Of a DNA stretch of 64,000 bases, positions 47,872 to 57,801 are shown one piece after another. The first letter of the stretch is position 1, and the number at the start of each line of letters is the position of its first letter. The stretch lies in assembly GCF_000026945.1 (NCBI RefSeq), contig NC_012860.1, positions 2,480,001-2,544,000 on the forward strand. Direction: 5' to 3'. This stretch comes from Candida dubliniensis CD36 (Eukaryota > Ascomycota > Pichiomycetes > Serinales > Debaryomycetaceae). The translations under genes and the position numbers were made by a program. Below the pieces are notes generated by a model, which worked only from the letters and a program-made list of their open reading frames with translations, was not told where the DNA came from and did not search any database.

Positions 47872-48499
47872 TGGGTAGTATGTGAAGATACAATATTGAA
47901 AGAGTTTATTAGAATATCTAATATGATTGAATCCATGGACTTTGGAAAGGAATATCAATAGATTATTATCATTGGAGAAAGAAAAGAAGTATTAAAGTTG
48001 CAAGATTTAATGGATGTTGAAATATTTTGCATGAGAAAAAGATATCACGTCTATTTGGAATAATAAGAAACATATGGATTTGAATAGGAAGGGGCAATAG
48101 TGTTGTGCACCTTATCAACAATACTAAAGTACAATGGATTTCAGCCTAGATATTCAAAGTAAACAAGCACCCACACCCAAAACGGGGGAAGAAAAATATC
48201 AGTATTACTAACAATTCAATTTTATTTTTATAGAGGGTACTCCATCTTTAGGTAAACGTCACAACAAATCTCACACCTTATGTAACAGATGTGGTCGTCG
48301 TTCATTCCACGTCCAAAAGAAGACTTGCTCTTCTTGTGGTTACCCAGCTGCTAAAATGAGATCTCACAACTGGGCTTTAAAAGCTAAGAGAAGAAGAACT
48401 ACTGGTACCGGTAGAATGGCTTACTTGAAACACGTTAGCAGAAGATTCAAGAACGGTTTCCAAACTGGTGTTGCCAAAGCTCAAACCCCTTCCGCTTAA
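47872..48499 (+). CDS. RPL37: RPL37, large-subunit ribosomal protein eL37 (two exons)
   Basis: Exon 1 is only seven bases (47872-47878, ATGGGTA). The intron (47879-48233, 355 bases) has GTATGT, TACTAAC (48206-48212) and a TAG end. Exon 2 runs 48234-48499. The joined product is 90 residues, [20 protein letters not shown] with the zinc-finger cysteines CNRCG and CSSCG and an Arg/Lys-rich tail ending TPSA. It is an essential zinc-binding protein near the tunnel exit side of the 60S subunit. The length matches eL37 (88 in yeast). The 5' region has the Tbf1/Cbf1 module. No intronic snoRNA was recognised. Confidence 0.97.
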
Positions 48500-48753
48500 A
48501 CTAATTACTGAAGTTATTGTCATACATTTGTCATTATTCATAAAGTCGTGTTAATTATTATATCATGGAAGAATTGGTTAAATTCTTGCTTGAGAATGTA
48601 ATAACTATTTAATATCTGTTTAAATAAGAGGTTTAGTCTTTTTTTTTTTACGTATACACCATAAAAAGAAACAAATAAAATCTGTATATTAATGTTGGAA
48701 ATTGATCTTATTCATTTGTATATTACCTGTAGCCATTTCTCTTACTAGCTATG

Positions 48754-50946
48754 TCATGTCAAGTCCATTTCGCCTTCATCATCTGAATCATGCGGGTCTT
48801 CAGCATTCATATTGACATACAAATTCTCCGCTTCATCATGATCCACAAATCGATTCAATATATTTCTTGCTAGCTCGACTGTTTCTGATTCATATGGAAA
48901 CTCTAATCCATTGGCAAAATCACTTTCTACATTAGCAACAACCTCGACTTTGAAGTCCAGTAATGATACATGATTCAACTGTCTTGCTCTTGTCTCACAC
49001 CATTTGTTAAAAACAGGCAAACTTTTACCACCTGGTCGATTTCTGATTTTAACCAATAATTTATGTGCATCTATTGACAATGAATCGGCGCCAAAAGCTA
49101 TTCTCAGGAATACAACAAAAATCTCATACATCAACTCACTATATATTAGTTCACTGGCATCACGTAAATCTTGTGTAAGATAATCAATAATTTTCACTAA
49201 CATGCTAATCAATTGTAATCGTAAATACACATGCTTGGATCTAGGTGATTGTGCAATATGGTTCTGTTCAAATCCAATAACTCGTATCAACGACTTGAAA
49301 TGTTCTTTGTTGTATAAGAAATCAAAAGTTTGTTTAGTGATAATTAAAGACAAAAAAAGCTCAGCAATCTTAAGTCGAAGAATCAATAAATGATATTCAT
49401 GGTTCATATTAATTCGAAATTGTTGTGGAGTTTCAATATCGAATGGAATTGGTTGTGGGATTACGATCAAATAATTATTCAAATGATCGTGATCTTTAGG
49501 GATAACACTATCAATTTTAAGAAAATCACAATTATTCCCCAAGATTCTATTCAATCCATAAAACATAAACTCTTCTCGCACAGGGATATCTATTAGGAAT
49601 ACTTTGAGTAATGATAGAATCAATTTTTCATCTAAATTCGTATCATTGTATGCAAATGTCTCTTCAGTGACTGAAGCAACAAGCAACTCCACAATATTGA
49701 ATACCACATTTATTTGAGCAGTATTTCTGAATCTCTCTGAATTATCTGGAAGACATGAAGTTATTATGTTTTGTGGCAAAATGGGGTTGTGCCATACTGT
49801 TTTGATAAACTCAATATCAAATGTTGTAGTTAAAGTCACCAACCTTTCGATCAAATCCAAACATTCTAAAAAAATGAATTTCTCTAATACCATCACCTGA
49901 TATGGAACATCATGATAATTGACTAAATCATCTTCATCAAGATTGGAATTCAACAAAAACAATAGACTCTCTGTTATTTTTGATACTCTTTTCAATAATA
50001 GCACAATCAACGATTTTGTAAGTGCTGCTGGCCGGAAAGATAGAGCGCAATCAATCAAAGACAAAATGAATGGTATTGCAAGAATGTACTTCTTTTGTAA
50101 TAGTCTTTCAACTAATTGAATTGTTGATATGGTAAAAATTTCAATGAGCTTATCTAATCTGTTATTTTTGTTCATCATTAAAAACTCAACAATACTTGAT
50201 GAAAGCGAGGTACGTTTCACAATTTTCAACCCAGAATTCAATTCCAAATCAAAATCAATGCATATTTTATTCAAGTATTCAAATGATGTTCTTTTGCTTC
50301 CAACTATAGAATGATTCCAAAGTTGATCTATAAGTAGTGATGAGTCACTCAGTAACCTGATAACTTTTTGGATTGGTTTACCTTGACTCCCATCTTGGGC
50401 TAAAATTAAAGAGTCAGCTGTACCAGTTTTTTCAGTTACGGATTCCTTCAATGATTTTTGTTGTAAATACTTTGCTTCATTTGCTGAAGTGGACGTTGTT
50501 GTTTTGTTTAGCGATTCTGTCTTTCTTTTTTTAATAGCAGTTTTCGATATCAACTCATTGTTTAAAAACTTCTTTTCATCTTCAAGTGTCTGGACTGCAT
50601 TCTTTAATATTGATAATTGATTTTCACTAGATTCTTTAAATGTATTAAAGGATTCTTTTAGAGCTGAGACTTCCTCCTGTTTCTGTCTTTGCAATTGTTG
50701 CAATTGAGCACGCAAGGTTGCTATCTCTCCGTCAGCTTGGAATAATTTTGCTTGTACTTCATCATCTAGAATCGTTTCCTTCTTCGCTTGCGTGTTTGCT
50801 TGCTGTATTTGGGGAATCTTAACTGGAATTGGATTTTGGGTTTGCAGAATGGTGGGGTTTTCTGGTATCTGTGTTTTTCCAAGTAGAAAATCTTGTAATA
50901 AAACATCATCATTATCATCGTCAAAATCGTCGTCTGAGCTGGACAT
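48754..50946 (-). CDS. LCD1: Probable LCD1/DDC2 (ATRIP-like) checkpoint protein
   Basis: 730 residues. A short acidic N-terminus (SSSDDDFDDDND) is followed by a coiled coil (about 60-130) beginning DDEVQAKLFQADGEIATLRA, the ATRIP-type dimerisation segment, and a basic KKRK patch. The rest (about 185-720) is a helical repeat-like region without other motifs. The length is near S. cerevisiae Ddc2 (747). Ddc2 recruits Mec1/ATR to RPA-coated single-stranded DNA. The call rests on the coiled-coil wording, layout and length, so it is probable rather than certain. It is convergent with RPL37. Confidence 0.68.
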   Translation of the reverse strand: MSSSDDDFDDDNDDVLLQDFLLGKTQIPENPTILQTQNPIPVKIPQIQQANTQAKKETILDDEVQAKLFQADGEIATLRAQLQQLQRQKQEEVSALKESFNTFKESSENQLSILKNAVQTLEDEKKFLNNELISKTAIKKRKTESLNKTTTSTSANEAKYLQQKSLKESVTEKTGTADSLILAQDGSQGKPIQKVIRLLSDSSLLIDQLWNHSIVGSKRTSFEYLNKICIDFDLELNSGLKIVKRTSLSSSIVEFLMMNKNNRLDKLIEIFTISTIQLVERLLQKKYILAIPFILSLIDCALSFRPAALTKSLIVLLLKRVSKITESLLFLLNSNLDEDDLVNYHDVPYQVMVLEKFIFLECLDLIERLVTLTTTFDIEFIKTVWHNPILPQNIITSCLPDNSERFRNTAQINVVFNIVELLVASVTEETFAYNDTNLDEKLILSLLKVFLIDIPVREEFMFYGLNRILGNNCDFLKIDSVIPKDHDHLNNYLIVIPQPIPFDIETPQQFRINMNHEYHLLILRLKIAELFLSLIITKQTFDFLYNKEHFKSLIRVIGFEQNHIAQSPRSKHVYLRLQLISMLVKIIDYLTQDLRDASELIYSELMYEIFVVFLRIAFGADSLSIDAHKLLVKIRNRPGGKSLPVFNKWCETRARQLNHVSLLDFKVEVVANVESDFANGLEFPYESETVELARNILNRFVDHDEAENLYVNMNAEDPHDSDDEGEMDLT

Positions 50947-51496
50947 GATTATATATATATATATACATGTATTTGCTTATATCATAACTCTGAAGAATTA
51001 ATGAAATCACGTCTGTTGCGCCAATCTGGTTGTTCTTGTTGTAAGATTGGCCAATATTTTTTTTTTTTCTTCGTTCCGAAGTGTAGTAGTTTGTTATCAA
51101 AATCTGCTGTCTCAATAATATAACAACATAAAAAGAGGGCAAAAATATTATTTATTTGTCAATTACAAATGACTACAGCTAATAATTATCTAGAATATCA
51201 AATCTCTTCCTACTTATCTTTAAATTCATACGAGTTGAAGCTGCAGCGATTTATCTCTGACGTTTTTCTGAAAGCGTGTCGCACCAATACATTATTAAAT
51301 GCTCATTGAAAGAATCCAATTTGGAGGCACGCACTAAGTAAAAAAAAATCTGAAAATCAAAATCTAAAAAAATTTTTCTTTATCAAATATCATCTACTTG
51401 CAGACTTCCCTTGTTTATATTAAATTGGTTGTTTCTAATAGAATATTTCTTTGTCATTTTTTTTCTATAGAATTAATCCCCTCCCTTACTATTAGA
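50947..51496. other. Divergent intergenic region LCD1/EMG1
   Basis: 550 bases with a (TA)n stretch at 50949-50963, a poly(T) tract at 51055-51068, a GTGTCGCAC motif (51276-51284) and an RRPE-like AAAAATTTTT (51368-51377) about 120 bases before EMG1. Confidence 0.55.
51368..51377 (+). promoter_or_regulatory. RRPE-like element of EMG1
   Basis: AAAAATTTTT followed by C, upstream of a ribosome-biogenesis gene. RRPE is the known A/T element of rRNA-processing gene promoters. A/T-rich surroundings make chance occurrence fairly likely. Confidence 0.35.
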
Positions 51497-52303
51497 ATGT
51501 CTGAATTGAAAAACGGAACAAGTGAAACTAATAAGAATGAAGCCACTCATCTGGATTCTAAAACTAAATCCTCTTCCTCCAACAATAAATCATCGGTTCC
51601 ACCAGCATCATTGGTGCCAGTTCAACCTACAGCACTCACATCTCGTGACAAGAACACCCAAAGATTAATTGTGGTCTTATCTCAAGCATGTTTAGAAACA
51701 TATAAAATGAATACTGGCGGTCCAGGTGGTGATAGATTTGCCTTGTTAAATTGTGATGATCATCAAGGGTTATTAAGAAAAATGGGGAGAGATATAGCCG
51801 AGGCAAGACCAGATATTACCCATCAATGTTTATTGACCTTATTAGATTCACCAATCAATAAAGCCGGTAAACTACAAGTTTATATTCAAACTGCCAGAGG
51901 TGTTTTAATAGAGGTTAACCCAAGTGTTAGAATCCCCAGAACTTTTAAAAGATTTTCGGGATTAATGGTACAATTATTACATAAATTAAGTATTCGTTCA
52001 GAAAATTCTAAAGAAGTATTATTGAAAGTTATTAAAAACCCAATTACAGATCACTTGCCAACTAAATGTCGTAAAGTTACATTATCATTTGATGCTGAAC
52101 TTAAACGTGTTCAAGATTATGTGACCACTTTAGAAGAAAATGAAAGTATATGTGTTTTCGTTGGAGCAATGGCTAGAGGTAAAGATAACTTTGCTGATGA
52201 ATTTGTTGATGAAAAAATTGGTCTTTCTGATTATCCATTATCTGCTTCAGTAGCATGTTCTAAATTTTGTCATGGTTGTGAAGACGTTTGGGGAATCTAT
52301 TAA
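51497..52303 (+). CDS. EMG1: EMG1/NEP1, 18S rRNA pseudouridine N1-methyltransferase
   Basis: 268 residues from ATG 51497 ([13 protein letters not shown]). A low-complexity Ser/Lys N-terminus (about 1-45) precedes the SPOUT methyltransferase body with [68 protein letters not shown] and the C-terminal [19 protein letters not shown] and [20 protein letters not shown]. Emg1 methylates a pseudouridine of 18S rRNA and is needed for small-subunit assembly. The length matches yeast Emg1 (252) plus the extension. Confidence 0.97.
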   Translation: MSELKNGTSETNKNEATHLDSKTKSSSSNNKSSVPPASLVPVQPTALTSRDKNTQRLIVVLSQACLETYKMNTGGPGGDRFALLNCDDHQGLLRKMGRDIAEARPDITHQCLLTLLDSPINKAGKLQVYIQTARGVLIEVNPSVRIPRTFKRFSGLMVQLLHKLSIRSENSKEVLLKVIKNPITDHLPTKCRKVTLSFDAELKRVQDYVTTLEENESICVFVGAMARGKDNFADEFVDEKIGLSDYPLSASVACSKFCHGCEDVWGIY

Positions 52304-52872
52304 AAAGTGTGATACTTTTTTTTAAAAAAAAAAAATCAAAGATGCAAAGCTAGAGGCTTTACGTCGTATATATTCAATCGAAACTATTGTATAAACTATA
52401 TATTTTATAAGTTAAATCTTTGTTTCTTTGTTTTGTAGTTTTTTGTATGATGTGATGACCTGAAAAAAACAGACTTCCTTCCCCCAGCATACTAAAATAT
52501 TAGTTGTGATTTTCTTTTTCGCAATCAAAAAAAAAAAAAAAAAAGATTATGTCTGTCTCTATCGAAATGATTCTCCCTATAACTTTCACACCCATACAAA
52601 ATCAATAAAACAAACAATGATATTCTACTCCTTCTTTTTCTGTTTTGGTTTGTTTTTTCCATTTAAACTCTTTCTTCAATTATTATTATTATATTGGCTT
52701 GTTTAGCCTATAATTGTTTTGTTTTATTATTTTTTTGCTTTTTGATCAATACTGGCTAATTTAAAAAAAGAAGTTTCAACAGACTAATCCATCGGATATA
52801 TCTCATATTCTAGTTCTAATTCTAATTTCCCCTCATTTTTCCAAAATTGTCTTGAGTCTGCTTGGAATTTCA
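52304..52872. other. Intergenic EMG1/Tubby-like gene
   Basis: About 570 bases with A/T tracts at 52318-52334 and 52526-52545. No gene was recognised. Confidence 0.5.
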
Positions 52873-53610
52873 ATGAATAATATATTACAGACTACTTCAG
52901 TTCGAGGTTTAACTACATCATTAACATTAGGATCAGTGGTTTTAGAACTGTTTAATCTTAGTGAGATTTTGGATTTGAATTTCTCAAATGCTTCGGTAAC
53001 TCCATTGACTCCTTCATCAATAGTATTTTTCGTTCGTCAAGATCGTAAAGATAAAAACCGTACAGTTAAAGTTTTTGATGGTAATGGTGATCAAGTTTAT
53101 TCATTTGAAAGACTAAGTACATTTAACCCCATTTGGAGAATGTTAAATTGGCCCCAACGTCAAGAAGTGGCAACTTTAAAAATTGGATTAATTGATAGAT
53201 CAATAAATTTCCACAATAAATCTGATTTCAATCATCGACTGATTTTTGGTGACTGGGGGATAAATGGAAGGTATAGATCATTTTATCTTAATGATGGTTG
53301 TAAATATTCCTGGTCATCATCGACTAAATGTTTAGAAAAAGTAATTAATCCAAATGGTGGATTGGAAGAGAAAAGATCTCGAGTAGCTAAAGTTAAATTA
53401 ATGAGACAATTCAAGTTAGATTTTGAAGTTTTAGTGGATAATGTAAAAGTTGACCCTGAAATTGTCTTAGCAACAGCTTTTATTAGTATATTTACCCAAT
53501 GGGGCGTTGGAAGCTTTACCGATACTGTTGGACCTACTTATATACCTGAAAAAACTACAAATAGATTGGAAACTATCAATGAAAATAATGAAGACGAATT
53601 GCAAAAATGA
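52873..53610 (+). CDS. Tubby C-like fold protein of unknown function
   Basis: 245 residues from ATG 52873 (MNNILQTTSVRGL); the frame reaches further only to a TTG. The middle and end carry an alternating beta-pattern with VKVFDGNGDQVYSFERL, FGDWGINGRYRSFYLNDGCKYSW and VAKVKLMRQFKLDFEVLVD, followed by a hydrophobic helix EIVLATAFISIF. This layout resembles Tubby C-like/LURP-one proteins that occur in several Candida copies. Members are thought to bind lipids or membranes, but no role is established for this one. The gene is followed by the convergent GIN4. Confidence 0.65.
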   Translation: MNNILQTTSVRGLTTSLTLGSVVLELFNLSEILDLNFSNASVTPLTPSSIVFFVRQDRKDKNRTVKVFDGNGDQVYSFERLSTFNPIWRMLNWPQRQEVATLKIGLIDRSINFHNKSDFNHRLIFGDWGINGRYRSFYLNDGCKYSWSSSTKCLEKVINPNGGLEEKRSRVAKVKLMRQFKLDFEVLVDNVKVDPEIVLATAFISIFTQWGVGSFTDTVGPTYIPEKTTNRLETINENNEDELQK

Positions 53611-53760
53611 AATATGAAGGATATTTTGAATATAAAGAAAATATTATAATTTAATATCATCATAGTTATATAATATACATAAGAAATAAAACAAGCCAAA
53701 TTATAAAAAAAAAAAAAATCATAATAAAATAATGCATCATCAATCCCAAACTCAATCCTT

Positions 53761-56700
53761 TTATTTATCTAAAACACCTTCTTTGAGTAAGACTTTTTCA
53801 ATTTCAGAAAATAACGTATCTGTGGTAACTTTAGATCCTTTCACTCTAACACATACAATTTCTGATTTTTGATTGAAATCTCGTTGATTAATCTTAATTC
53901 TAAATTTACAACTCTTTAAATTGAAAGAATTGTGTTTGGATATGGCACCAGTAATATAATATCCTACTTGATCATTTCGTAAATCTTTCAAACCAAAATT
54001 AGACCAGGAATTCAACAAGGCAAATAAAGCCGTAGACATTTCGTGTTTAGGTAAAATTGTGTTAAATTTTCTAATTTCAGCAGTTGATGGACTGTGGGAT
54101 GATGAAAACCATCTGAAAAATGAGCTTTTTGGTTTTTCGTCTTTAGAATCAACAGGACTTGGTAATTGTTGTTGTTTAGTAGTTGTGTTGGCATTTGTAT
54201 TGCTTTCAATGGTTTTCTTGGACCCCCATGAGAGTTTTCTAAAAAACGAGCCCTTTCTTTTTGGATCCACTTCTGGTGGTGGGAAATTCGTCTTATCATC
54301 CAATGGTTTTTTATTTATCTTATGAGCTGGTGGTGGTGGTGGAGGAGCAGTGTCATCATGACCATTTGAATTGTTACCACGAACTTTAGACATTGGTTGT
54401 GACGATTCAATACCTCCATTCAAATGGGGAATCAACATTTCTGTGCCTGGTTGAGAATGTCTCACTTTGGATTTCCTATGTCCACTTGTAGAAGTACCAT
54501 TAGCCAATTCATCAATAGAAGATTTAGTTGATTTACCGTCTGGTAATTTAATTTTATCAAAGACATCATCGGATGCACTAGATTCGTCAGAAATCATTGA
54601 TTTATACTGGCGTTTGTGAATTTCATCACTATTACTAACAAATGTATCATCATAATCATTCCTTGGCAAATCAGGAACTTTGGATTTTGGTCTTTGACCT
54701 GAACTGGAATGCACATTGTATCGTTTAGTTGTTGAAGCTCTAGAAGCTCTCTTTCCAGAACCATCATAATATGAAGTTCTTCTATCAGCTAAGTGGTCGT
54801 CCAAATCAATAACAGACATTTTATCTTCACCGTCAGTTTCGGTTTCATATTCTGGTTCAGGCAAACCAGCCTTATCCAAACGATCAGCAATACTGGTTCG
54901 TAAAGCTGGCTTGTTGATGTTTTGATGCAATTCAGGGTTTTCATCTGGTGAATTAATTATAGAATTCAAATCACGATACGATTCCTTTGTTGAATACACA
55001 GACAATACTGACAATCTTTTGTTGGAACTGGTGAAATTTCTTGATTTTCTAGTAACACTCGGTATTTGAACATTGCTAATAAGAGTTTTAGGCTCAGATT
55101 TTCTCTTTTCATTGAGTGGACCCCTTACATTCAACTGACTGTTCAAAAGTCTAGATTTTCTAATCTCTGTCATGTAATCATCAGTCAAATTAGAGTGTTC
55201 CACGGTTGGTTCTGGTAATTCATAGTCTCTTTCCCTTTCATAATAAGTGTTTCGTGATGATCTTCTGTTTACACCACCTTGATCTTCTTCGACAATATCA
55301 TCCATTACCGAAATCATCGATTCTCGGTGTACTTTTTTACGACTGACGGTTGAAGTTCTCTTTTGTGAATCCCTCCACTCTTGTTCCAAAGCATCTTTAG
55401 CTCTGTCTAATTGTTCATTCTCGTGTGCTTGCCATAATGGATCCAATCTTGATACAGGTCTTCTTGTCAAAATTGGAGTTTGTCTTCTTCTTGGAACTGG
55501 CTGTGATGCTGATCTTCTCTTTAAATTCTCAACGTCCTCCAATGTCAATTCTTCGGATGCATGGTTTCCCTCAGATAATGCTCTTAAAGCAGCCAAGTTT
55601 TTGGACTGACGTTTTGGCTGCTTAATACCATCATCAACCAACTCTTGTTCACTATTATTTGGATCAGCATCATTCTTGATAATAATACTTAATTTCTTCG
55701 AACTCAATATTGAACGTCTCTTTTGTCTTCTTTTCTTCTTTTCTAATTCTCTTCTAGCTTTTAATTCAGCTTCGTGTTTCTTTCTTTCCAATTCCATTAA
55801 CCTTTCATATTCCCTGGCTTCCTTTTCTTCAGGATCAACTAATTGTTCGTCTTCTTCGTCATAGTCTTCTTGGTTGAATATCTTGTCACACAATGCTGCA
55901 AAAGTAGCTGATGTTCTTTTTGTTTGTTTATCCATGTACTCCCAATCGTCATCACCTGCTAATTTAGCATAAGTGGATAACAATTTCATAGTTATGGAAT
56001 TTCTTTTTAAACTCGTAGTCATGGATGCACGAATTGATTTTCTTTTAGACATTCTCTTGTTGTTGTTGCTGTTCTTTCCTATTATTGAATTTCTTTTGCC
56101 ACTAGAAATATTTGCAGACTGCATTAAATCAGGGGATTCATCGACAATAGGATTTTCAGGAACTTGACTCAACGCAGGTTGTTGCAACTGGGGTTGGTTG
56201 TAGTCGTCAATCATGTAACGAGAATCTTTTGAAGGTAAGGAAGGTGGAAGTGATGGAGGTAGCGAAAAGTTACTTTGTGCATCAACAATCTCATTGTAAA
56301 TATTTCTTGGCTTTGCCTTTAACGGTTCATTTTCAAACTGTCTTTGTGAATTTGATCTTCTTCCATAAGGGGACTTTGTTGGTGATTGACTATCTGAATA
56401 TCTCTTAGAAGGAGATTTATATGGCGATCTGTAGGGCGATCTGTATGGTGATTTATATGGTGATTTTCGAGGAGAGTTATTAGCAGATGAAACAGCAGAA
56501 TTTCTGGCAACGGAGTTTCTATTTGCTGCTGCACCAGCTCCCGGGTTGGACTTGTATTGGAAAGATGTTGGCCTTGACACACTTATGTGACTAGCTCTTT
56601 TTCTTCTGGGCGTACCATTAAGACTGTACTTTGACCCACTGCGTACCACTTTATTATTGAAACTAGTTGATTTTTTTGGTGAATTGCTATTACTAGATTC

Positions 56701-57801
56701 TTCTTGGTTATGCTTATATCTCATCAACAATGCGTAAAATGTTTTTTCGGGGTTGGACCCATCTTTCAAAAGACAGTCAATAATATCTTCTTCGGGTCTG
56801 TCATTCCATAGAATTGTCAAGTTTGATAGAATTTGTTTATCAATGTTTCTAACTGACCCTAAAGACTTGTAACCAGTTTGTGGGTGTGGCAATGACTTTT
56901 CACTAATTAAATCCTCGTTTGACATTGGGTACTTTGTTAACAATGGGTGTCTCAAAATCTTTGCCGTAGATATTCTTCTCATCGGATCAACTTCTAACAT
57001 TCTAGCAATTAAATCTCTTGCTTCTCTGCTTATTTCATCAACTGGCATTTCAAAGTTACCGGCTTGAACTTTAAGAAGTAAATTTCTGATATTTTCATCG
57101 TCAAAAGGTAATCTACCTGTTAACAAGGCAAATAATATGACCCCACAGGACCAAACATCGGATGCAGCTCCATGATATTTTAATCCACTGACAATTTCTG
57201 GAGCAGCATAATGAGGAGAACCACAAGAGGTTTCCAATAATTTGCCATTACTCTCTAAAGCTGCCATTCCGAAGTCAGCTAATTTTACATTCAATTGAGA
57301 ATCTAGTAACAAATTTTCTGGTTTTAAATCTCTATGGCATATACCAAGAGCATGACAATAAGCAGTACCCAATATGATTTGACGGAAATATTTTATTGCT
57401 TCAATTTCAGGTAATGGACCACGTTCTACCAATAAATCAAATAATTCTCCCCCTTCGACGTATTCTAGAACAAGATAAAGAGCTTTAGATGTTTCCCATA
57501 CATCGTACAATCTCAAAACATTAGGATGGTTTAATAATTTCATTATAATAATTTCTCTTTCTATACCATATGGTAATCCATCTCCATTTTTCTCGTTTTC
57601 TTCGTCTTGTAATTCTGATTTGGAAACTACTTTTACAGCAGCTTTTTGTCCCGTTGTTTGATGAGTAGCTAATAAAACTCTACCAGTGGCACCTCTTCCT
57701 AAAGTTTTACCTAATTTCCAAGGTCCGATTTTTTGTGGATGATTATGATTCGATTGTGACATAATCGATGACGATATCGAAGGTTGTCTTGAATGTGGCA
57801 T
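53761..57801 (-). CDS. GIN4: GIN4, septin-ring-associated protein kinase
   Basis: 1346 residues. The kinase domain (about 26-295) has GRGATG (35-40), K57, HRDLKPEN (156-163), DFG (176-178) and the CGSPHYAAPE activation segment. The body is long, basic and Ser/Arg-rich, with repeated KSPYRSP units (about 445-465) and an RKxxE/KRR-rich coiled stretch near 690-715. The C-terminus (about 1240-1346) resembles the KA1 lipid-binding domain. Gin4 organises septin rings and bud neck growth in Candida. The length equals the known C. albicans protein (about 1349) and differs from HSL1, so GIN4 is preferred. An MCB ACGCGT lies 520 bases upstream. Confidence 0.9.
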   Translation of the reverse strand: MPHSRQPSISSSIMSQSNHNHPQKIGPWKLGKTLGRGATGRVLLATHQTTGQKAAVKVVSKSELQDEENEKNGDGLPYGIEREIIIMKLLNHPNVLRLYDVWETSKALYLVLEYVEGGELFDLLVERGPLPEIEAIKYFRQIILGTAYCHALGICHRDLKPENLLLDSQLNVKLADFGMAALESNGKLLETSCGSPHYAAPEIVSGLKYHGAASDVWSCGVILFALLTGRLPFDDENIRNLLLKVQAGNFEMPVDEISREARDLIARMLEVDPMRRISTAKILRHPLLTKYPMSNEDLISEKSLPHPQTGYKSLGSVRNIDKQILSNLTILWNDRPEEDIIDCLLKDGSNPEKTFYALLMRYKHNQEESSNSNSPKKSTSFNNKVVRSGSKYSLNGTPRRKRASHISVSRPTSFQYKSNPGAGAAANRNSVARNSAVSSANNSPRKSPYKSPYRSPYRSPYKSPSKRYSDSQSPTKSPYGRRSNSQRQFENEPLKAKPRNIYNEIVDAQSNFSLPPSLPPSLPSKDSRYMIDDYNQPQLQQPALSQVPENPIVDESPDLMQSANISSGKRNSIIGKNSNNNKRMSKRKSIRASMTTSLKRNSITMKLLSTYAKLAGDDDWEYMDKQTKRTSATFAALCDKIFNQEDYDEEDEQLVDPEEKEAREYERLMELERKKHEAELKARRELEKKKRRQKRRSILSSKKLSIIIKNDADPNNSEQELVDDGIKQPKRQSKNLAALRALSEGNHASEELTLEDVENLKRRSASQPVPRRRQTPILTRRPVSRLDPLWQAHENEQLDRAKDALEQEWRDSQKRTSTVSRKKVHRESMISVMDDIVEEDQGGVNRRSSRNTYYERERDYELPEPTVEHSNLTDDYMTEIRKSRLLNSQLNVRGPLNEKRKSEPKTLISNVQIPSVTRKSRNFTSSNKRLSVLSVYSTKESYRDLNSIINSPDENPELHQNINKPALRTSIADRLDKAGLPEPEYETETDGEDKMSVIDLDDHLADRRTSYYDGSGKRASRASTTKRYNVHSSSGQRPKSKVPDLPRNDYDDTFVSNSDEIHKRQYKSMISDESSASDDVFDKIKLPDGKSTKSSIDELANGTSTSGHRKSKVRHSQPGTEMLIPHLNGGIESSQPMSKVRGNNSNGHDDTAPPPPPPAHKINKKPLDDKTNFPPPEVDPKRKGSFFRKLSWGSKKTIESNTNANTTTKQQQLPSPVDSKDEKPKSSFFRWFSSSHSPSTAEIRKFNTILPKHEMSTALFALLNSWSNFGLKDLRNDQVGYYITGAISKHNSFNLKSCKFRIKINQRDFNQKSEIVCVRVKGSKVTTDTLFSEIEKVLLKEGVLDK

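Noticed and set aside
47879..48233. snoRNA inside the RPL37 intron
   Set aside because: No paired C/D boxes or H/ACA layout could be recognised by eye.
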